This document shows, one piece after another, positions 9,977-17,461 of a stretch of DNA of 32,969 nucleotides. Both the position numbers and the translations under genes were made by a program. The notes under the pieces are model-generated. The model had not been told where the DNA came from. It saw only the letters and a list, made by a program, of their open reading frames with translations, and did no database searches. The stretch covers positions 1-32,969 of the forward strand of contig CALVIU010000014.1 in assembly GCA_944331835.1 (NCBI GenBank). The letters run 5' to 3'. This DNA comes from an uncultured Bacilli bacterium (GTDB lineage: Bacteria > Bacillota_I > Bacilli_A > RF39 > UBA660). How positions within the stretch are numbered: position 1 is the stretch's first letter; each line of letters opens with the position of its first letter.

Positions 9977-10521
9977 AAAGATGCTTTTGGGTAAATATGG
10001 ATAATTCTTTATATGTCGATTATCATGATTTTGAATGGGGAGTTCCTAAGTATGATGATCATGAATTATATGAGTTATTAATTTTAGAAATGTTTCAAGC
10101 TGGCCTTTCTTGGGAAACAGTATTAAATAAGAGAGAAAATTTTAGAAAGACTTTTGATAATTTTGACTGGAATAAAATAGTAAATTATGATGAATATAAA
10201 ATAAATGTATTAATGCAAGATAAAGGAATAATTCGTAATAGAAGAAAGATTGAAGCAACGATTAATAATACTAAAGTGTTTTTAGGTATTCAAAAAGAGT
10301 ATGGCAGTTTTGCAAATTTTATATGGAGTTTTACTGATAAAAAGATATTATATTTAGATATTAGTATTACTCATAACGAACTATCAGATAATATTTCTAA
10401 GATACTAAAGAAAAAAGGTATGAAATTTGTAGGTACAGTTATAATATATTCATATTTACAAGCAATTGGAGTTATTAATAGTCATGAAGCGACTTGCTTT
10501 AAGGGAGTAAATAATGGATAG
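9973..10521 (+). CDS. tag: DNA-3-methyladenine glycosylase I
   Basis: A 182-aa protein matching the Tag family, which removes 3-methyladenine from alkylated DNA and begins base excision repair. The structural zinc ligands are all present: Cys4 (KRCFWV), His18 (DYHDFEWG), and His171/Cys175 (SHEATC). The sequence LEMFQAGLSWETVLNKR around residues 38-54 is typical of the helix that forms the base-binding pocket. The length equals that of other Tag proteins. It starts in an ATGA overlap with the 74-aa gene, with GGAG just upstream, and overlaps the following kinase gene by 8 bases. The unusual feature is its position as the seventh gene of a Wadjet operon. Confidence 0.93.
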   Translation: MKRCFWVNMDNSLYVDYHDFEWGVPKYDDHELYELLILEMFQAGLSWETVLNKRENFRKTFDNFDWNKIVNYDEYKINVLMQDKGIIRNRRKIEATINNTKVFLGIQKEYGSFANFIWSFTDKKILYLDISITHNELSDNISKILKKKGMKFVGTVIIYSYLQAIGVINSHEATCFKGVNNG

Positions 10522-11419
10522 AATTGATGGTTTTATTGATGTTGATAAATTATTAAATATACCCAAAAAAGAAATATATGATGTTTCTGAATTATTAAAT
10601 TTTTTACTTAAAAATAATAATACTGTAGTAGTTTGTAAGAGAAGGATGAATAGTCAGTTTGTTTTAAGTTTTGATTATAATGGCGAAACATATTATTTTA
10701 AATTTGATTCATTTGTTAATCCTTATAATGAATTAATATTTTATTATTTAGCTTCGGATATGGAAATTAATAGTCTTTCTTATGATCTTGCTAAATTGGG
10801 AGTTTATGAAGGCGTAATTTCTAAGAATTTTAAGAAAAATGGCGTAAAATATATCTTGGGAGGAGAGATATTAAACCGTTATCATGGTGAGTATATGTAT
10901 GGTATGTATAATAATCTTGAAGATATATGGGCTGATTTAGAAGAATATTTTAAAGATAGAAGCGATATGCAGGAGGTTGTTGCTAAGTTGATGGACAAGT
11001 TAGTTCGTATTTTTATTTTTGATTTACTTATTGGGCAAGAAGATAGACATCCAGATAATTGGGGAATAGTAGAGTATCCTAATGGCGAAGTTGATTTACA
11101 AATTAATTTGGATAACTCTAGAGCTTTAGTAGATCATCCGATTATGGTTAGACATAAACTTAGAATGAATAATGATGATTTGTATGCTGAAGATATGATA
11201 GAGAATTTTCAGAAAGTTAGTAGTGATGAATTTAGTAGTGTCTTACCAAGTTATTTATGGGTAATAAGTAAAGAAAATATTTTAAAAACTTTTGCAAAGA
11301 TTGAAGAACAAACTGGTGTTCCAATGCCAGAAGAGTTAAAAAATGAATATTTGCGAAAGTTTGAAATATATTATGACTTTTTTGATGATTTGTTAAGTGA
11401 TCTTCGAACGGGAAGATAA
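10514..11419 (+). CDS. HipA-fold protein kinase-like protein
   Basis: A 301-aa protein with the catalytic signature of the HipA/CtkA kinase fold. Visible elements are a putative ATP-binding Lys63 (YYFKFD), a paired Glu73, the catalytic loop QEDRHPDNWG with Asp177 and Asn182, and a metal-binding Asp200 in INLDNSRAL. Classical HipA is about 440 aa and has an N-terminal domain plus a neighbouring HipB antitoxin. This protein is shorter, lacks that domain, and no HTH antitoxin gene is adjacent. It may therefore be a CtkA/HipT-like Ser/Thr kinase or a regulator rather than a toxin. It is the last gene of the jet operon and overlaps tag by 8 bases. The substrate is unknown. Confidence 0.75.
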   Translation: MDRIDGFIDVDKLLNIPKKEIYDVSELLNFLLKNNNTVVVCKRRMNSQFVLSFDYNGETYYFKFDSFVNPYNELIFYYLASDMEINSLSYDLAKLGVYEGVISKNFKKNGVKYILGGEILNRYHGEYMYGMYNNLEDIWADLEEYFKDRSDMQEVVAKLMDKLVRIFIFDLLIGQEDRHPDNWGIVEYPNGEVDLQINLDNSRALVDHPIMVRHKLRMNNDDLYAEDMIENFQKVSSDEFSSVLPSYLWVISKENILKTFAKIEEQTGVPMPEELKNEYLRKFEIYYDFFDDLLSDLRTGR

Positions 11420-11442
11420 TTGTAAATAAATCTTACTATAAC

Positions 11443-11471
11443 TTGTTTAATTTAGGAAAATCTCTTATAAT
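11443..11471 (+). promoter_or_regulatory. sigmaA-type promoter of tex
   Basis: TTGTTT at 11443-11448 and a perfect TATAAT at 11466-11471 are separated by 17 bases. The predicted start of transcription lies only about a dozen bases before the tex ATG, so the leader is very short. This promoter separates the housekeeping genes from the Wadjet operon. No terminator hairpin is visible between them. Confidence 0.65.
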
Positions 11472-11488
11472 TGTAGTGAGGTATTAAA

Positions 11489-13630
11489 ATGCAAGAAGAA
11501 ATAATTAGTAAAGTTAGTAAAAAAATAAATTTAAAAGAATATCAAATCAAAAATGTTATTGGTTTGTTAAGTGAAGGGGCAACAATTCCTTTTATTGCTA
11601 GATATCGTAAGGAAGTAACTGGCAATTTAAATGAAGAAGAATTGAGACTCATTGAAACAGAATATAATTATGCAGTTAATTTACAGATGAGAAAAGATGA
11701 TGTTAAAAGGTTAATTGATGAAAAAGGAATGCTTACACCAGAACTTGTTAAAGCAATAGATGAAGCAACTAAATTGAGTGAAGTGGAAGATATCTATACA
11801 CCATTTAAGGAAAAGAGAAAGACTAAAGGTACGGAAGCAATCAAGATGGGGCTTGAACCTTTAGCAAAGATTATTATGACACTTCCTAATAAGACTAGAG
11901 ATGAAATTGCTAAAGAATTCTTAAATGATCAAGTTAAGACTGTGGATGAAGCTATGATGCATGCTGGATATATTATTGCTGACTGGATAAGTGATAAACC
12001 AAAGTATCGAAAATATATTAGAAATTACTATTGGTATAATGGGGTAGTTAAAGGAAAACTTAAGAAAAATGCAGAAGATCCTAATAAAGTCTATGAAATA
12101 TATTATGACTTTGAACAAAAGATTACGAACATGAAACCACATCAAACTTTAGCTATTGCGAGAGCTGATAAAGAAAAGGTCGTAACTTATAGTTTAAGTG
12201 TCGATAGTAAAAAAGTATTAGAATACTTACATGATGAAGTAATTGGTAATAAAAAAAGTCCATTAGTACCTGATATGGAAACATATATTGAAGATGCTTG
12301 GAAGAGACTTTTAGAACCTAGTTTAGAGCGAGATATCAAAGCAGAATTATATGATAAGGCTAGTGAATTTGGTATTAATGAATTTGGTAATAATTTGGAA
12401 AATTTACTTTTGACGCCACCGATTAAAGGGTGTGTGGTAATGGGCTTTGATCCAGCTTTTAGAACTGGTTGTAAGCTTGCTGTGTTATCACCAACTGGTG
12501 AGGTTCTAGAAATCGGAGTAATTTATCCTCATGAACCAAAAAAAGAGGTTGATATGGCAGAAAAAATAATGCTTGCTTTAATACAAAAACATGGGGTTAA
12601 GATTATTGCCATTGGTAATGGAACCGCATCAAGAGAAAGTGAAGCATTTGTGGCTAATCTAATAAAGAAATATAATTTGGATGTTAAATATGTTATTGTC
12701 AGTGAAGCTGGAGCTAGTGTATACTCAGCATCACCACTTGCTAAAAAAGAATTCCCAGATTATTCAGTAGAACAAAGAAGTGCAGTAAGTATTGGAAGAA
12801 GACTGCAAGATGCTTTATCGGAACTAGTTAAAATTGATCCTAAAAGTATTGGAGTAGGACTTTATCAACATGATTTGAAACAAAAAGAATTAGATGAAGA
12901 ATTAGGGTTCGTTGTAAGTAAAGTTGTTAATAAAGTTGGGGTTAATTTAAATAATGCTAGTGAAAGTATTTTAAATTATGTTTCTGGTCTTAGTAAAAGT
13001 ATTATCAAAAAAATCTTAGATTATCGAAAGAAGAAAGGTGTTATCAAATCCAGAGAGGAATTAAGAAAAGTGGAAGGTAATGATAAGGCTTTCGAACAAT
13101 CAGCAGGTTTCTTAAGAATATTTGATGGGGATAATCCACTTGATAAAACTAATATTCATCCGGAAGATTACGAGTTGGTTAACAAGATTTTACAAGATAA
13201 CAATATTGATGTAGCTAAAGTTGGTACTGATTACATGAAAGAAAAAATTGATGCTTTAAATAAAAGTGAAGTAATGAATAAGTACGATATTTCTGAAGAA
13301 AAATGGGATTTAATTAAGAATAATTTAGTTAATGGCGTAATTGATCCACGGGATGAAATAAAACAAATGACTTTACGTAGTGACATACTTACTATCGATG
13401 ATTTAGAGTTAGGCATGAGCTTGGAGGGAACTGTTCGTAATGTTACAGCATTCGGAGCCTTTGTTGACATTGGTTTACATGATGATGCTTTAGTTCATAT
13501 ATCAAAAATGAGTAAAGAATTTGTCAAACATCCAAGTGAAATATTAAAAGTAGGGGATATTATTAATGTCTATATTTGTGGCATTGAAAAAGAAAAAGGA
13601 CGCGTTAGTTTATCTTTGATTAGGGAGTAA
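11489..13630 (+). CDS. tex: Tex family RNA-binding transcription accessory protein
   Basis: A 713-aa full-length Tex protein, a widely conserved nucleic-acid-binding factor linked to transcription and stress tolerance. The order is typical. The N-terminal helical region has the conserved LLSEGATIPFIARYRKE near residues 26-42. A YqgF/RNase H-like domain begins with MGFDPAFRTGCKLAV near 318. Helix-hairpin-helix repeats fall around 480-560 (LNNASESILNYVSGL, then LRKVEGN). A C-terminal S1 domain spans about 640-713 (LEGTVRNVTAFGAFVDIGLH, then DALVHISKM). The start ATG follows GTGAGGT. The next gene begins one base after the stop, so the two are probably translated from one message. Confidence 0.95.
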   Translation: MQEEIISKVSKKINLKEYQIKNVIGLLSEGATIPFIARYRKEVTGNLNEEELRLIETEYNYAVNLQMRKDDVKRLIDEKGMLTPELVKAIDEATKLSEVEDIYTPFKEKRKTKGTEAIKMGLEPLAKIIMTLPNKTRDEIAKEFLNDQVKTVDEAMMHAGYIIADWISDKPKYRKYIRNYYWYNGVVKGKLKKNAEDPNKVYEIYYDFEQKITNMKPHQTLAIARADKEKVVTYSLSVDSKKVLEYLHDEVIGNKKSPLVPDMETYIEDAWKRLLEPSLERDIKAELYDKASEFGINEFGNNLENLLLTPPIKGCVVMGFDPAFRTGCKLAVLSPTGEVLEIGVIYPHEPKKEVDMAEKIMLALIQKHGVKIIAIGNGTASRESEAFVANLIKKYNLDVKYVIVSEAGASVYSASPLAKKEFPDYSVEQRSAVSIGRRLQDALSELVKIDPKSIGVGLYQHDLKQKELDEELGFVVSKVVNKVGVNLNNASESILNYVSGLSKSIIKKILDYRKKKGVIKSREELRKVEGNDKAFEQSAGFLRIFDGDNPLDKTNIHPEDYELVNKILQDNNIDVAKVGTDYMKEKIDALNKSEVMNKYDISEEKWDLIKNNLVNGVIDPRDEIKQMTLRSDILTIDDLELGMSLEGTVRNVTAFGAFVDIGLHDDALVHISKMSKEFVKHPSEILKVGDIINVYICGIEKEKGRVSLSLIRE

Positions 13631-13631
13631 T

Positions 13632-14333
13632 ATGAAATTAATTTTGAATTTAATTAAAATAGCATTAGTATTTTTGTTTATGGCTGGAGTGTTTATTCTT
13701 TTAATAAATAAAACATTTATCTATGAAAGTTATGAGGAAGATATTATGAAAGGCGATGGTATTCCTATTAGTAGATTTATGTATTATCAAGGATTAAGTA
13801 AAGATTTAACTGCAACTTTCATAACCCCACTTAGTGCTAGATATCTTAATACATATAAGAGTAATTATTTAAATAATTTAGAACAATGTTATGGAAAATA
13901 TTATTATGATGAAACTAATGATATAACAATAACTAATTATAATATTATTGATAATAGTTATTATAGAACAATAAGAATAAGTATGGCTAATGAAAATTAT
14001 TGTAGTGATGATTATGTACTTAGTGATATGTGGGTTTATGAATATAATAATGTAAGTAATTATGTTGAGGGTGATATTACAGCAGATTCTATGGATACTT
14101 TAATTAATACGGTTTATTCAGCTGTTCGAGTAAATGATCCAATTATAAATGATGATTATGAAAGTAGTGTTAATTTATCTGTTACTTGTAGTAATTCTGG
14201 TAGTGAATATACATTAACTTTTAGTGATTTTAGTGATGGAGAGCTTTTGATTATTAAAGATAATGGAACTAATAGACAATTTGCTGTTTATGAAATTGCT
14301 GGTGTTGTAGAGTTTTTAAATACTTTAGTCTAG
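13632..14333 (+). CDS. membrane-anchored protein of unknown function
   Basis: A 233-aa protein with one N-terminal hydrophobic segment (about residues 7-25) and a Tyr/Asn/Asp-rich remainder that should lie outside the cell. Three cysteines in the exported part (in the EQCYG, ENYCSD and VTCSNS segments) might form a disulfide. I recognise no domain. It begins one base after the tex stop and uses the AGGGAG at the end of tex as its ribosome binding site, so it is translated together with tex. The functional link to Tex is unclear and may be only positional. Confidence 0.75.
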   Translation: MKLILNLIKIALVFLFMAGVFILLINKTFIYESYEEDIMKGDGIPISRFMYYQGLSKDLTATFITPLSARYLNTYKSNYLNNLEQCYGKYYYDETNDITITNYNIIDNSYYRTIRISMANENYCSDDYVLSDMWVYEYNNVSNYVEGDITADSMDTLINTVYSAVRVNDPIINDDYESSVNLSVTCSNSGSEYTLTFSDFSDGELLIIKDNGTNRQFAVYEIAGVVEFLNTLV

Positions 14334-14378
14334 TAAATAATTAGTAGTTAGTTTATAATGATGTAAAGGAGGAGTCTT

Positions 14379-15506
14379 ATGAAATCATTTAGTATGAAAG
14401 ACATTAAATATTTAATATTATATACAATTCTAATTATATTTGCATTTATTTATATTAAAGATATAATTAATATTTTGGGTTATATAATTAAATTATTTAT
14501 GCCTTTTATTGTTGGTTTAGCAATAGCGTTTGTGTTAAATGTGCTTGTCAACGTAGTGGAAAGAAAATGGCTGAAAAATTGGAAAACTACAGCTTTAACA
14601 AAGCGGGCTGTGAGCTTAATTATTGCTCTTACAATAGTTATTGGATTTTTTGTATTTTTGTTATTTTTAATAATTCCAAATTTACAAAATACAATTGCTA
14701 TATTTGCTGATAATATACCGGCATATACAGAAAATTTACAAAGTTTACTTAATAGCTGGGAAATTGATACTAATGTTATTAATGAAATATCTGAAGTATT
14801 TAAGTCTTTAGGAGATAGTGCTAGTTCATTTATTAAGGAAAATAGTAATCAAGTCTTAGAAACTACTTTGGGAATTGCTACTAATGTGGTTACAGGATTT
14901 GTCAATGTAACTATTGGGATAGTTTTTGCAATTTATTTCTTAGCTCAAAAAGAAAAGATTAGCCATCAAGTGGATAATCTTATGCATGCATATTTGCCTG
15001 ATAAAATAATTGTAAAAATACAAGATATTGCTAGTTTATCTAACAAAATATTTTCAGGATTTGTTGGAGGACAATGTCTTGAAGCTATAATAATAGGATT
15101 CTTATGTTTTTTAGGAATGTTTGCATTAAGACTTCCATATGCTTCAACAATATCTGTATTAGTAGGTTTTACAGCATTAATTCCTGTGTTTGGAGCATTT
15201 ATTGGAACAATAATCGGAGCATTTTTAATATTTATGGTTAGTCCTTTACAAGCTTTAATATTTATTATATTTATATTAGTATTGCAACAACTTGAGGGTA
15301 ATTTAATTTATCCAAAGGTTGTTGGAAAATCTGTTGGGCTTCCTGGTATTTGGGTGCTTGTTGCTGTAACTATTGGAGCAAGCGTAAATGGAATTTTAGG
15401 TATGCTTTTAAGTGTTCCAATTTGTTCAATTATTTATAGTGTAATGGCAACTAATATAAGATATCGCTTAGAAGAAAAAAAGACAAATAAAAAAGGAGAC
15501 TGCTGA
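14379..15506 (+). CDS. AI-2E family (PerM/YtvI-like) permease, 3' end rewritten by an IS
   Basis: A 375-aa polytopic membrane protein of the AI-2E transporter/PerM family. There are about seven hydrophobic segments, a central soluble region (about residues 110-165), and the family-typical late block with EGNLIYPKVVGKSVGLPG near 308-325. Substrates differ within the family, so none is assigned. A strong AAGGAGGAG site precedes the ATG. The final residues Gly-Asp-Cys and the TGA stop are encoded by the left terminal repeat of the adjacent IS element. Joining the flanks without the IS gives an ending Lys-Lys-Ala-Gln-Ala-stop. The insertion therefore changed only the last few residues and the gene is probably still functional. 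Confidence 0.9.
   Translation: MKSFSMKDIKYLILYTILIIFAFIYIKDIINILGYIIKLFMPFIVGLAIAFVLNVLVNVVERKWLKNWKTTALTKRAVSLIIALTIVIGFFVFLLFLIIPNLQNTIAIFADNIPAYTENLQSLLNSWEIDTNVINEISEVFKSLGDSASSFIKENSNQVLETTLGIATNVVTGFVNVTIGIVFAIYFLAQKEKISHQVDNLMHAYLPDKIIVKIQDIASLSNKIFSGFVGGQCLEAIIIGFLCFLGMFALRLPYASTISVLVGFTALIPVFGAFIGTIIGAFLIFMVSPLQALIFIIFILVLQQLEGNLIYPKVVGKSVGLPGIWVLVAVTIGASVNGILGMLLSVPICSIIYSVMATNIRYRLEEKKTNKKGDC
15487..15495. repeat. target site duplication, left copy (9 bp)
   Basis: ATAAAAAAG directly abuts the left terminal repeat of the IS element and recurs exactly at 17189-17197 directly outside the right terminal repeat. Two identical 9-mers at both element boundaries are best read as a target duplication. 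Confidence 0.85.
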
Positions 15507-15513
15507 AAAAGTA
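15496..15513 (+). repeat. IS left terminal inverted repeat
   Basis: Eighteen bases that are the exact reverse complement of 17171-17188. The bases 15504-15506 (TGA) inside it now terminate the upstream permease gene. Confidence 0.92.
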
Positions 15514-15522
15514 GCCAAAAAT

Positions 15523-15563
15523 AAAACTGATATGTAGAAAATAATTCTATTTATCAGTTTTTT
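15523..15563. terminator. bidirectional terminator inside the IS left end
   Basis: A 10-bp perfect stem, AAAACTGATA at 15523-15532 with TATCAGTTTT at 15552-15561, flanked by T-runs on both strands. It can end transposase transcription and also transcription arriving from the permease gene, replacing the terminator that the IS displaced. Confidence 0.75.
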
Positions 15564-15602
15564 CTTAATTTGTAAATTTCTAAATAATATGGAAGGTAAT
15601 AT

Positions 15603-17096
15603 TTATCCTATATTTTTGCTTTTTTCTTGATTTAATTTGATTATTCGCTTCATATTGGTTAAAAAGAGCGTAGTTGCCCCTTGTATTGTAATGCCGAGTT
15701 TTCCACAGGAGTTTGCCTGTCCATATCCATAATTATTTTTTAATTCTGCATTTTTGGCTTCAATTTTATATCTTTCAGAATATAATTTTTTAAACTCATC
15801 TGTTTCCATATAATCCATTTGTTTTACATGTGTATCATTTTTAATTTTTACACTAAATGTTTTAGTCTTTGAACCATCTTTATAACAACCATCTTTAAAA
15901 GGACAATGTTTACATTTTTCCACATCAAAGAAATAACACTCCACTTGTGTGCCATTTTTCTTACTTCCACTTCTTCTTTTACTTATTGCCATATGTCCTG
16001 CCTTACATACATACATTCCGGCATCTTTATTATATTCAAAAGAATTATTCCTTTTACTGTTACCATGAGTGACAAATTTACTTAATTTACTAACATTTTT
16101 AATATTTTTTTCTTCACAATATTCTAAATTTTCTTTTTCAGAATATGCCCCATCACCAATTACTGCCTCTATTTCAATCCCATTATTTTCACTTTTCTCT
16201 ATTAGATTAACTAGCTCTTTGCCATCATGTTTTTCACCACTAGTAATAGTTGCGGCAGTGATTATTCTCTCTGGTGTCATGGCAATATGTGTTTTATATC
16301 CAAAAAATGATGTATCTGCAGTTTTATGTCCTATTTTGGCATCTTGATCTTTTGAATATTCTAATTCTATCACTGTATCATTCATGGTTTCTTCTAAATA
16401 ATCTATTTGTTCTTTTAGTCCTGGTAAAGAAGTAAATCTACCGTCATCTTTTACTATCTTTAATAACTCTTTTGTATATTCTATTTGATCTTCTAATATT
16501 CCTGATGCTTCACGCTTTTTTGGCATTTTGTCATGCATTGATTCGTCAATTTTATAAATCGACTTTCTTAATTCTTTTGCTTGTTTTATCAATTCTTCTC
16601 TTGGTGAAATATGATGAAACATCGCATTTGTATGAGTTGAATCAACTATAATTTTATTTTTTACTTCTATGAGTCCTTTTTCTAACGCAATTTCTACGGT
16701 TTTATTTATTAACTTATCCATTAAATTTTCTTCTTCATCTTTTAATCTTTCACGACGAAAAACAGTTAATAAACTCGGGTTTATTAGCTTTGTTTCTTCT
16801 GGATCATATCCTAAAAAATATTTAAATAATAAGTCTGTTTGAGTTCTTTCAACCAAACCTCTATCTGATAATTTAAAATAACTTTTTAATAATAAATATT
16901 TAAACATCCTTATTACATCTTCACAGGTTCTTCCCATTGTAGATGAATATTTGTCTTTTAATTCTTCATATACAAATAAAAAATCAACCATATCATTTAA
17001 TTGTCTCCAAAAATTATCTGGTTTAATTACAATATCATATAATTCTGAATACTTACTGAAATTTAATTCTAATTGATTTTTTTGTTTTAACATCAT
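15603..17096 (-). CDS. IS1182 family DDE transposase
   Basis: A 497-aa transposase. The N-terminal region (LELNFSKYSELYDIVI, then DNFWRQLNDMVDF) and the DUF772-type block are typical of IS1182 transposases. Candidate catalytic residues are Asp152 (IIVDSTHTNA), Asp315 (VIGDGAYSE) and a C-terminal Glu at 446 or 451 (KIEAKNAELKN). A Cys/His-rich stretch near residues 365-407 (VCKAGH, then KCKHCPFKDGC) is the usual zinc-ribbon-like insertion. The gene is full length and uninterrupted, on the opposite strand to its neighbours. Two adjacent ATG codons (17096 and 17093) follow a GGTGGTG site. Confidence 0.93.
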   Translation of the reverse strand: MMLKQKNQLELNFSKYSELYDIVIKPDNFWRQLNDMVDFLFVYEELKDKYSSTMGRTCEDVIRMFKYLLLKSYFKLSDRGLVERTQTDLLFKYFLGYDPEETKLINPSLLTVFRRERLKDEEENLMDKLINKTVEIALEKGLIEVKNKIIVDSTHTNAMFHHISPREELIKQAKELRKSIYKIDESMHDKMPKKREASGILEDQIEYTKELLKIVKDDGRFTSLPGLKEQIDYLEETMNDTVIELEYSKDQDAKIGHKTADTSFFGYKTHIAMTPERIITAATITSGEKHDGKELVNLIEKSENNGIEIEAVIGDGAYSEKENLEYCEEKNIKNVSKLSKFVTHGNSKRNNSFEYNKDAGMYVCKAGHMAISKRRSGSKKNGTQVECYFFDVEKCKHCPFKDGCYKDGSKTKTFSVKIKNDTHVKQMDYMETDEFKKLYSERYKIEAKNAELKNNYGYGQANSCGKLGITIQGATTLFLTNMKRIIKLNQEKSKNIG

Positions 17097-17170
17097 ACAC
17101 CACCATTATTTCTTATATATAGTATACCAAAACAAAAAGACTACTGATATAGTTTACAGTAATCTCTGTA

Positions 17171-17188
17171 TACTTTTTCAGCAGTCTC
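17171..17188 (-). repeat. IS right terminal inverted repeat
   Basis: TACTTTTTCAGCAGTCTC, the exact reverse complement of the left repeat at 15496-15513. Confidence 0.92.
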
Positions 17189-17197
17189 ATAAAAAAG
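17189..17197. repeat. target site duplication, right copy (9 bp)
   Basis: ATAAAAAAG, identical to 15487-15495. Its last bases form part of the stem of the displaced terminator. Confidence 0.85.
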
Positions 17198-17222
17198 CAC
17201 AAGCCTAAACTTGTGTTTTTTT
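17191..17222 (+). terminator. intrinsic terminator, originally of the permease gene
   Basis: The stem AAAAAAGCACAAG (17191-17203) pairs with CTTGTG plus the T-run from 17210, with one G-U pair and the loop CCTAAA. If the IS is removed, this hairpin overlaps the reconstructed end of the AI-2E permease gene, and its loop contains the ancestral TAA stop. The insertion moved it about 1.7 kb from the gene it served. Confidence 0.8.
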
Positions 17223-17288
17223 GTAAAACGACATCAAAGATATTAAAAATATCTTTAGTAAAAATATGAAAAAAGGATGTCGCTTTAC
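17223..17288. repeat. nested inverted repeat of unknown role
   Basis: The outer arms GTAAAACGACATC (17223-17235) and GATGTCGCTTTAC (17276-17288) pair at 12 of 13 positions. Inside the left arm an independent perfect hairpin, AAAGATATT-AAA-AATATCTTT, spans 17236-17256. The unit is 66 bases long with no coding capacity. It could be a small structured RNA, a MITE remnant or a minus-strand terminator-like element; I cannot decide. Confidence 0.6.
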
Positions 17289-17340
17289 ATTTTTTATTAT
17301 AACAAATATTTATTCTAAGTCAACGAATTTTTTAATATTT

Positions 17341-17369
17341 TTGTAAAAATTTATAAATTATGATAAAAT
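17341..17369 (+). promoter_or_regulatory. promoter of the sufS-sufU operon
   Basis: TTGTAA (17341-17346) and TAAAAT (17364-17369) are separated by 17 bases, with a TGA extended -10 just upstream. It predicts a leader of about 85 bases before sufS. That leader contains a short GGCC-centred inverted repeat (about 17390-17400) but no known riboswitch that I recognise. Confidence 0.6.
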
Positions 17370-17461
17370 AGTACAAGTTTTAAAGGGGACAAGGCCTTTG
17401 TTATAAGTGATATTTAGTTTAAGGAATAAAATATAATAAACAAGAAAGAAGGTATAATATA

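Larger units (their letters stand above)
15496..17188 (-). mobile_element. complete IS1182-like insertion sequence (1693 bp)
   Basis: The element is bounded by perfect 18-bp inverted repeats: GAGACTGCTGAAAAAGTA at 15496-15513 and its exact reverse complement at 17171-17188. It contains a single intact minus-strand transposase gene. Both repeats are flanked by identical 9-bp direct repeats. Intact ends, an intact gene and an undamaged duplication indicate a recent insertion. The element also carries a bidirectional terminator next to its left end. Confidence 0.93.

Noticed and set aside
10514..11419. Classical HipBA toxin-antitoxin locus
   Set aside because: There is no HTH antitoxin gene next to the kinase and the protein lacks the N-terminal HipA domain; the single XRE gene in the window is about 8 kb away on the other strand.
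16069..16347. 92-codon plus-strand frame within the transposase gene
   Set aside because: It is the mirror of the transposase coding frame, with a hydrophobic low-complexity translation and no initiation signal.
17189..17461. Riboswitch in the sufS leader
   Set aside because: The only structure after the promoter is a short GGCC-centred repeat; no conserved core of a known riboswitch class is visible.
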